Of a stretch of 12,058 nucleotides of DNA, positions 6,673 through 12,058 are shown piece after piece (positions within the stretch are counted from its first letter, which is position 1; each line of letters starts with the position of its first letter). Made by a program: the position numbers and the translations under genes. Source of the DNA: Pseudomonadota bacterium. Its GTDB lineage: Bacteria; Pseudomonadota; Alphaproteobacteria; Caulobacterales; Caulobacteraceae. The notes below the pieces were generated by a model. The model was given only the letters and a program-made list of their open reading frames with translations. It had not been told where the DNA came from and did not search any database. The stretch spans positions 1 to 12,058 of the forward strand of contig JAEYNH010000085.1 in the NCBI GenBank assembly GCA_023412655.1, in the 5' to 3' direction.

Positions 6673-7841
6673 CCGAACATACGGGAAAGAACCGGCTGGA
6701 CTTCGCCACCCGCACCATCCACGGCGGGCAGCAGCATGACCCCACCACCGGGGCGGTGATGCCGCCGATCTACGCCACCTCCACCTACGCCCAGTCCTCG
6801 CCGGGCGTGCACACCGGCTTCGAATACTCCCGCAGCCAGAACCCCACCCGCTTTGCCCTGGAGCGGGGCCTCGCGGACCTGGAGAGCGGGACCAAGGGCT
6901 ATGCCTTCGCCTCGGGCCTGGCGGCGATCTCCACCCTGCTGGAGTCGCTCAGCCCCGGCGACCATGTGATCTCGTCGGAAGACCTCTATGGCGGCAGCTT
7001 CCGCCTGTTCGACAAGGTCAAGCAGCGTTCGGCCGGCCTGACCTTCTCCTACGTGGACCTCGCCGACCTCTCCGCCATCGAGGCGGCCATCACCCCGAAG
7101 ACGCGGATGATCTGGGTGGAGACGCCCACCAATCCGCTGCTGCGCCTGGCGGACCTGGAGGCCATCGCCGACCTGTGCCGGCGCCGCGGCCTGATCGCCG
7201 CCGCCGACAACACCTTCGCGAGCCCCTACATCCAGCGCCCGCTGGAGCTGGGCTTCGACGTGGTCATGCACTCCACCACCAAGTACCTGGGCGGCCACTC
7301 CGACGTGGTCGGCGGGGCCCTGGTGGTGGGCGACAACGCCGAGCTGCGCGACCAGATCACCTTCCTGCAGAACGCCGTGGGCGCGGTGGCCTCGCCCTTC
7401 GACAGCTTCCTGACCCTCAGGGGCATGAAGACCCTGGCCCTGCGCATGGAGCGCCACTGCGAGAACGGCCTGGCCATCGCCCGCTGGCTGGAGACCCGCC
7501 CGGACGTGAAGCGGGTGATCTATCCCGGCCTGGAAAGCCATCCCCAGCACGAGCTCGCCCGGCGGCAGATGAACGGCTTCGGCGGCATGATCACCGCCGT
7601 CCTCGACCGCGACCTCGACGGCACGCGCCGGATGCTGGAGCGCACCCGCCTCTTCACCCTGGCCGAGAGCCTGGGCGGAGTGGAAAGCCTCATCGAGCAC
7701 CCGGCGATCATGACCCACGCCTCGATCCCGGCCGAAACCCGCGCCCGTATCGGCATCGAAGACGGCCTGATCCGCCTCTCGGTGGGCGTCGAGTCCGCCG
7801 CCGACCTCATCGCCGACCTGGAACAGGCGCTCGCCGCCTAG
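6669..7841 (+). CDS. Cystathionine gamma-lyase-type PLP enzyme (Cys/Met metabolism family)
   Basis: A 390-residue, full-length fold type I PLP enzyme. The internal aldimine lysine is K205 in HSTTKYLGGHSD, and D180 in AADNTFASP should bind the pyridine nitrogen. Y53 and R55 in YSRSQNPT should contact the cofactor phosphate of the partner subunit, and Y107 in LYGGSFRLF should stack on the ring. The SLGGVESLIEHPA block (334-346) is typical of the cystathionine-binding group. Paired with cbs, the best role is splitting cystathionine into cysteine, 2-oxobutyrate and ammonia in the cytosol. Cystathionine gamma-synthase, O-acylhomoserine sulfhydrylase or methionine gamma-lyase share the fold and cannot be fully excluded from sequence. 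The GTG start overlaps the cbs stop, so the two are translationally coupled. The hairpin repeat begins four bases after the stop. Confidence 0.92.
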   Translation: MTEHTGKNRLDFATRTIHGGQQHDPTTGAVMPPIYATSTYAQSSPGVHTGFEYSRSQNPTRFALERGLADLESGTKGYAFASGLAAISTLLESLSPGDHVISSEDLYGGSFRLFDKVKQRSAGLTFSYVDLADLSAIEAAITPKTRMIWVETPTNPLLRLADLEAIADLCRRRGLIAAADNTFASPYIQRPLELGFDVVMHSTTKYLGGHSDVVGGALVVGDNAELRDQITFLQNAVGAVASPFDSFLTLRGMKTLALRMERHCENGLAIARWLETRPDVKRVIYPGLESHPQHELARRQMNGFGGMITAVLDRDLDGTRRMLERTRLFTLAESLGGVESLIEHPAIMTHASIPAETRARIGIEDGLIRLSVGVESAADLIADLEQALAA

Positions 7842-7847
7842 GCAGAT

Positions 7848-7866
7848 GCTCCCCCACCGGGGGAGC
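7848..7866 (+). terminator. Hairpin that may end the cbs-cgl transcript
   Basis: An 8-bp perfect stem with a 3-nt ACC loop starts 6 nt after the gamma-lyase stop. No T-run follows, so it is not a canonical intrinsic terminator. It could still stabilise the 3' end or assist termination. Confidence 0.45.
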
Positions 7867-7936
7867 TGTCGCGAAGCGACTGAGGGGGGCCCCGGGCCCG
7901 AAGGCCGGCGACAACCCCCTCCCACCCTCGGGCCAC

Positions 7937-7953
7937 CTCCCCCTATGGGGGAG
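7937..7953 (-). terminator. Hairpin that may end the AceE-like transcript
   Basis: A 7-bp perfect stem with a TAT loop lies 10 nt beyond the stop codon of the minus-strand gene. It lacks a T-run, as does its partner at the other end of the element. Confidence 0.4.
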
Positions 7954-7963
7954 CATCCCGCGC

Positions 7964-10333
7964 CTACAGGAACAGCTCCGCCGCCGCGTCGACGATGGCG
8001 TCCACGTCCAGCCGGTAGTGGCGGTAGAGGTCGGGCAGGTCGCCCACCTGGCCGAAGCTGTCGAGGCCCAGGGCGCTGACCCGCATGCCCCGCACCCCGC
8101 CTAGCCACGACAGGGTCGCCGGCGATCCGTCCACCACGGTCACGAGCCCCGCGCCGGGCGCCAGGTCCTCCAGCAGGGTCTCGGCATGGCTCCGGCGCGT
8201 CTCGCCCCGGGTCCAGCGGCCGCGCCGGGCCGCCATCCAGTCCCGGTGCAGCAGCCCCGGCGAGACCACGTTCAGCACCCCCAGGCCCGGCAGGTCCTCG
8301 GCGAGCTGCTCCGCCGCCGCCAGCACCTCGGGCGCCACCGCCCCGCAGAAGACGATGGCCGCCTCCGAGCCGGGCTGCGGCCGCTTCAGCCAGTAGGCGC
8401 CCTTGAGGGCGTCGGCCTTCCAGGCCTCGTCCGAGCGCTCGACCTGCCTCAGGCTGCGCGTCGTGAGCCGCAGGTAGACCGAGCCGCCGTCCGGCGCCTG
8501 CATGTGCTCGAACGACCAGCGCATCACCAGGGCCAGCTCGTCCACGAAGGCCGGCTCGAAATAGGTCAGGCCCGGCTGGCCGATGCCGATCAGCGGCGTG
8601 TAGATCGACTGGTGCGCCCCGCCCTCCGGCCCCAGCGTCAGGCCCGACGGGGTGGCCACCAGCATGAAGCGGGCATCCTGGTAGCAGGCATAGTTCAGGG
8701 CATCGAGGCCGCGGCTGATGAACGGGTCGTAGACCGTCCCGATGGGCAGCAGCCGCTCGCCCCACAGCGGCGCCGACAGGCCCAGCGCCGCCAGGTTCAG
8801 GAACAGGTTGTGCTCGGCGATGCCCAGTTCCACGTGCTGGCCGGCGTGGCCGCCCGCCCACTTCTGGGCCGAGGGGATCTTGGCGTCCCGGAACACGTCG
8901 GCGGTCTCGCGCCGGCGGAACAGGCCCCGCTGGTTCACGAAGGCGCCGAGGTTGGTGGAGACGGTGACGTCCGGGCTGGTGGTGACGATCCGGTCGGCCA
9001 GGGGCGTCCCGGCTTTGGCCAGCTCCAGCAGGATGCGGCCGAAGGCGGCCTGGGTCGACTGTTCGGCGCCGTCCGGCACGGGGAACTCGGCCTCGCCGGG
9101 AACCGGCACCGGCTCGGCGGCCGGGCGCCGCTCGGCGTCCTGGGCGAACGGGACCTGGGTGACGAAGGTCTGCAGCGCCCGGGCCTCCTCTTCGGAGAGG
9201 CCCGCATAGGGCTCCCACTCGGCGCCGGCGGGCACCCCCAGGCTGTCGCGCAGGGCCTCCACCTGAGCGGGGGTCATCAGGCCGGCGTGGTTGTCCTTGT
9301 GCCCCTGCAGCGGCAGGCCGAAGCCCTTCACCGTATAGGCGATGAACAGGGTCGGGGTGTCATCCCGGGCGGCGGCGTCGAAGGCCTCGGTCAGGGTTTC
9401 CAGGCAATGGCCGCCCAGGCCGATCATCAGCTGGTGCAGCTCGGCGTCGCTGAAGCTCTGCAGCAGCGCCGGCACGCCCTTCTGCCGGCCCAGGTCCCGC
9501 ATCAGCCGCTGCCGCCAGGCGGCCCCGCCCTGGTAGGTGAGGGCGGCGTACTCGGCGTTGGAGCAGGCCTCGATCCAGTCGCGCAGGGCCGCCCCGCCCG
9601 GGCGGGCGAAGGCCTTCTCCTGGGCCTTGCCCCACTTCAGGGTCACCACGCGCCAGCCGGCGGTCTCGAAGATGTCGTCGAACCGGTCGAACATGCGGTC
9701 GGCGGTGGTCGCGTCCAGGCTCTGGCGGTTGTAGTCGACGATCCACCAGCAGTTCCGGATGTCGTGCTTGTAGGCCTCGATCAGGCACTCGTAGATGTTG
9801 CCCTCGTCGAGCTCGGCGTCGCCCAGGGTGGCCACCATCCGGCCCTCCCGCTTCGGGTCCAGCCAGCCGTGGGCCTTCAGATAATCCTGGGTCAGGGAGG
9901 CGAAGGCGGTGATGGCCACGCCCAGGCCCACCGAGCCGGTGGAGAAGTCGACGTCGTCCTTGTCCTTGGTCCGCGACGGATAGGACTGCGCCCCGCCGAA
10001 GCTGCGGAAGTTCTCCAGCTGCTCCCGGGTCTGGCGTCCCATCAGGTACTGTGCGGCGTGGAACACCGGGCTCGCATGCGGCTTCACCGCCACCCGGTCC
10101 CGGGGGCGTAGGGCGTGGAAGTAGAGCGCCGTCAGGATGGTGGTCATCGAGGCGCACGAGGCCTGGTGCCCGCCCACCTTCAACCCGTCCCGGCTTTCGC
10201 GCAGGTGGTTGGCGTTGTGGATCGTCCAGGTGGCCAGCCAGCGCAGCCGCTCGTCGATGCGGCGCAGGCGCTCGAGGTCGGCGCGGCTCCCCAGGTTGTG
10301 ACCGGCGGCGGGGATCGACTGGGCGCGGGGCAT
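7964..10333 (-). CDS. Thiamine-diphosphate 2-oxoacid dehydrogenase E1-like protein (AceE/transketolase family)
   Basis: A 789-residue single-chain protein with the order of homodimeric pyruvate dehydrogenase E1: an N-terminal ThDP/Mg domain, a pyrimidine-binding domain and a transketolase C-terminal domain. Visible markers are LKVGGHQAS (51-59), the HASP motif (86-89), NFRSFGGAQSYPS (108-120) and the ThDP motif GDAELDE (171-177) closing at N202. Further markers are GHKDNHAG (344-351), the ELGIAEHN segment (502-509) whose E507 should activate the cofactor, and TPSGLTLGPEGGAHQS (561-576), matching the AceE block that binds the other ThDP end. It is shorter than E. coli AceE (887) and has GDA where GDG is usual. 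No E2 or E3 gene is adjacent. Substrate is unproven: pyruvate, 2-oxobutyrate or a transketolase-type donor are possible. The start at MPRAQS is chosen because upstream in-frame residues look non-coding; its RBS is weak (GGAA, 6 nt). Confidence 0.88.
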   Translation of the reverse strand: MPRAQSIPAAGHNLGSRADLERLRRIDERLRWLATWTIHNANHLRESRDGLKVGGHQASCASMTTILTALYFHALRPRDRVAVKPHASPVFHAAQYLMGRQTREQLENFRSFGGAQSYPSRTKDKDDVDFSTGSVGLGVAITAFASLTQDYLKAHGWLDPKREGRMVATLGDAELDEGNIYECLIEAYKHDIRNCWWIVDYNRQSLDATTADRMFDRFDDIFETAGWRVVTLKWGKAQEKAFARPGGAALRDWIEACSNAEYAALTYQGGAAWRQRLMRDLGRQKGVPALLQSFSDAELHQLMIGLGGHCLETLTEAFDAAARDDTPTLFIAYTVKGFGLPLQGHKDNHAGLMTPAQVEALRDSLGVPAGAEWEPYAGLSEEEARALQTFVTQVPFAQDAERRPAAEPVPVPGEAEFPVPDGAEQSTQAAFGRILLELAKAGTPLADRIVTTSPDVTVSTNLGAFVNQRGLFRRRETADVFRDAKIPSAQKWAGGHAGQHVELGIAEHNLFLNLAALGLSAPLWGERLLPIGTVYDPFISRGLDALNYACYQDARFMLVATPSGLTLGPEGGAHQSIYTPLIGIGQPGLTYFEPAFVDELALVMRWSFEHMQAPDGGSVYLRLTTRSLRQVERSDEAWKADALKGAYWLKRPQPGSEAAIVFCGAVAPEVLAAAEQLAEDLPGLGVLNVVSPGLLHRDWMAARRGRWTRGETRRSHAETLLEDLAPGAGLVTVVDGSPATLSWLGGVRGMRVSALGLDSFGQVGDLPDLYRHYRLDVDAIVDAAAELFL

Positions 10334-10558
10334 GGAATGTTCCGGCGTCTGCGTCGGCGAGGCGCGTTCGTGCGCCCGGCCTGTGATCTCAGGGAAGGTT
10401 CGCTCCCTGTCTAGCAGGTTTGGCGGGCCAAGGTCAGTCGCTCCGACGCCGCGCGGCAGGGGTCGAAAGGCCGGTATGCCGCAGTTGACCGAGCCTGCGC
10501 CTTGCGGCTTGTTGCTTTCTGGAGAACGCCGGCAGAGCGCGACCCAAGGAGGAAGACG
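10334..10558. promoter_or_regulatory. Divergent intergenic region between AceE-like gene and GPH transporter
   Basis: This 225-bp non-coding stretch serves two outward genes. It contains a 12-bp palindrome TTGGC-GG-GCCAA (10420-10431) and a 6-bp hairpin CAGGGA/TCCCTG (10390-10395 and 10404-10409). A TTGACC at 10485-10490 could be a plus-strand -35, but the hexamer 17 nt further on is a poor -10. The palindrome is a candidate operator. Promoter placement is uncertain in both directions. Confidence 0.4.
10546..10552 (+). promoter_or_regulatory. Strong RBS for the GPH transporter
   Basis: AAGGAGG lies 6 nt before ATG 10559. It is the strongest Shine-Dalgarno sequence in the window and fixes this start. 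Confidence 0.85.
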
Positions 10559-12058
10559 ATGGCCCAAGCGTCCACGGCGACCGACCGCCTGCCCATGAAG
10601 ACGAAGCTCGCCTTCGGGCTGGGCGGGGCCGCCGAGATGGTCACGCTCTACTCGGTCTCCAGCTTCGCCCTTCTGTTCTACAGCCAGGTCCTCGGCGTCG
10701 ACGCCCACCTCGTGGGCCTGGCCATCTCGGCCAGCCTGGTGCTGGACGCCTTCTCAGACCCGATCGTCGGCTCGATTTCGGACCGCACCCGCTCGCGCTG
10801 GGGCCGACGTCACCCCTATCTCTTCGCCTCGGCCCTGCCGGTGGCGGTGACGGGCTGGGCGATCTTCTCGCCGCCTGCCGGGCTCGGCCAGACCGGCCTG
10901 CTCATCTGGCTCGCCCTGGCGGTCATCCTGATGCGCCAGGCCATGACCTTCTTCTACGTGCCGCACCTGGCCCTCGGCGGCGAGCTGTCGCCCAACTACA
11001 CCGAGCGCTCCAAGGTCATGGCCTACTACAGCTTCTTCAACTGGGCCGGTGGCTCGCTCACCTTCGTGGGCGCCACCCTGCTGTTCTTCCAGGCGACTCC
11101 GGAATATCCCCGGGGCCTGCTGAACCCCGAGCCCTGGCCGCGCTACGCCCTGGCCATCGGCCTGGTGACCTTCGCGGCGATGTTCGCCTCGGCCTGGTTC
11201 ACCCGCGACCGCATCCCCTACCTGCCCAAGGCCACCGCCACCGGCCGCACCATCAGCGTGAGCGGCTTCGTCGGCGACTTCCGCAAGGCCCTCACCAACA
11301 TCAATTACGTCTGGCTGCTGGTGGCCTACTTCTTCGTCGCCCTGATGATCGGCATGCGCGAGGGCATGCGCATGTACGTCAACACCTACTACTGGGACCT
11401 GTCGTCCAAGGAGCTCTCGCTCTTCGTGTTCGGCAGCCTGGCGGGCTACCTGACGGCCTTCATCTTCGCCCCGCGCCTGCACGGCCGCATCGACAAGAAG
11501 AAGACCCTGATGCTCGCGGCCCTGGTCTATGCCGTGGTCCCGCCGATCCCCCTGGTCCTGGGCCTGATGGGGATCGTCTCGCCGGCGACGCCGGGGCTGA
11601 TCCCCATGCTCATCGCCTTCGCGGCCGTCCAGTACGCGGCCATCAGCATCCTGCAGATCAGCGCCATGTCCGCCCTGGCCGACATCGCCGACGAGAACGA
11701 GCTGAGGTACGGCGTGCGGCAGGAGGGCATCCTCTATTCCACCCGCAACATGGCCGGGAAGATCGACTTGGCCGTCGGCACCGCCGTGGCCGGTATCGTG
11801 ATCACCCTGATCGGCTTCCCGAAACAGGCCCGCAGCATCGCCGACGTGCCGCCCGAGGTGCTGTTCAACCTGGCCCTCTGGGACAGCGTCCTGGCGGCCA
11901 TCCCGGGCGTCATCGCCGTCTTCTTCTACGGCCTCTACGGCATCAACCGGCGCAGCTACGAGACCACCCGGGCGGCCCTGGAAGCCCGCCGCGCGGCCAC
12001 CTCGCCGCCGGCTGCGACCCCGCCCGCCGGCTCAGCCCTGCCGGGCGCGGCCCCGGCC
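10559..12058 (+). CDS. GPH-family (MFS) sugar:cation symporter, 3' end beyond window
   Basis: The frame is open for 500 codons to the window edge with no stop. The protein looks like a 12-helix membrane transporter of the glycoside-pentoside-hexuronide:cation symporter family. The family signature after the second helix is clear: DAFSDPIVGSISDRT then RSRWGRRHPY (63-87). The conserved ALGGELSPNYTERSK segment (138-152) and the later DENELRYGVRQEGILYS block (378-394) also match. Hydrophobic stretches recur at about 50-70, 88-107, 112-135, 165-180, 196-213, 250-267, 286-304, 317-340, 346-372, 403-420 and 438-460. After 465 the chain turns into an Ala/Pro-rich cytoplasmic tail, so the true end is probably close. 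Substrate cannot be read from sequence; members carry disaccharides, pentosides, glucuronides and related compounds. It is transcribed away from the AceE-like gene, which gives no clear hint. Confidence 0.92.
   Translation, partial: MAQASTATDRLPMKTKLAFGLGGAAEMVTLYSVSSFALLFYSQVLGVDAHLVGLAISASLVLDAFSDPIVGSISDRTRSRWGRRHPYLFASALPVAVTGWAIFSPPAGLGQTGLLIWLALAVILMRQAMTFFYVPHLALGGELSPNYTERSKVMAYYSFFNWAGGSLTFVGATLLFFQATPEYPRGLLNPEPWPRYALAIGLVTFAAMFASAWFTRDRIPYLPKATATGRTISVSGFVGDFRKALTNINYVWLLVAYFFVALMIGMREGMRMYVNTYYWDLSSKELSLFVFGSLAGYLTAFIFAPRLHGRIDKKKTLMLAALVYAVVPPIPLVLGLMGIVSPATPGLIPMLIAFAAVQYAAISILQISAMSALADIADENELRYGVRQEGILYSTRNMAGKIDLAVGTAVAGIVITLIGFPKQARSIADVPPEVLFNLALWDSVLAAIPGVIAVFFYGLYGINRRSYETTRAALEARRAATSPPAATPPAGSALPGAAPA

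Larger units (their letters stand above)
7845..7957. repeat. Multi-hairpin intergenic repeat (Caulobacterales-type palindromic element)
   Basis: This 113-bp element is bounded by a perfect 12-bp inverted repeat, GATGCTCCCCCA (7845-7856) and TGGGGGAGCATC (7946-7957). Each end also folds locally: GCTCCCCC-ACC-GGGGGAGC (7848-7866) and CTCCCCC-TAT-GGGGGAG (7937-7953). Inside are GTCGC-GAA-GCGAC (7868-7880), GAGGGGG (7882-7888) against CCCCCTC (7915-7921), and GGCCCGA (7895-7901) against TCGGGCC (7928-7934). The last two pairings cross and so exclude each other. From memory the CTCCCCC/GGGGGAG plus GTCGC-GCGAC layout recurs between genes in Caulobacter-like genomes; only one copy is present here, so repetition cannot be shown from this window. 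It fills the gap between two convergent genes. Confidence 0.8.

Noticed and set aside
6651..9218. 855-codon minus-strand frame crossing the gamma-lyase and the AceE-like gene
   Set aside because: It spans two convergent genes and the hairpin repeat without any domain. It is a composition effect.
8186..10111. 641-codon plus-strand open frame opposite the AceE-like gene
   Set aside because: It has low-complexity Gly/Gln/Val/His content and no domain, and the opposite strand carries clear ThDP-enzyme motifs.

Overview
The window is about 70% G+C, almost fully coding, and reads as ordinary chromosome of an alphaproteobacterium. Very high G+C, a mosaic hairpin repeat of the kind common between genes in Caulobacterales, and the gene set suggest Caulobacter, Phenylobacterium or a relative. 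That placement is inference from pattern and is not proven. I see no tRNA, rRNA, CRISPR array, insertion sequence or phage gene.

Layout. The left edge holds the last 15 codons of an unknown gene. A small helical protein (62-409) follows, with a DxxxQ motif and acidic-Leu-Phe tail that recall CheZ-type CheY-P phosphatases. Next is a FAD-dependent, phytoene-dehydrogenase-like oxidoreductase of the PYROXD2 type (457-2064). Convergent to it, on the minus strand, is a two-gene signalling operon: an 852-residue CHASE3-PAS-HisKA-HATPase-REC-REC hybrid kinase (2462-5020) and a single-domain response regulator (2073-2465), joined by an ATGA overlap.

A 269-bp divergent region (5021-5289) separates the kinase from a plus-strand reverse transsulfuration operon. 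This encodes cystathionine beta-synthase with a C-terminal CBS-domain pair (5290-6672) and a cystathionine gamma-lyase-type enzyme (6669-7841), joined by a GTGA overlap. Together they would convert homocysteine plus serine to cysteine, 2-oxobutyrate and ammonia. A 113-bp multi-hairpin repeat (7845-7957) fills the gap before a convergent 789-residue thiamine-diphosphate enzyme related to homodimeric pyruvate dehydrogenase E1 (AceE) and transketolase (7964-10333). Divergent from that is a GPH/MFS-type sugar:cation symporter (10559 to the right edge, no stop in the window).

The most useful second looks are the CheZ-like small protein, the possibility that the AceE-like E1 uses the 2-oxobutyrate made by the gamma-lyase, the structured repeat, and an in-phase 25-nt identity between the two receiver domains of the kinase. 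Nothing here is clearly a new system; the functional links are hypotheses.
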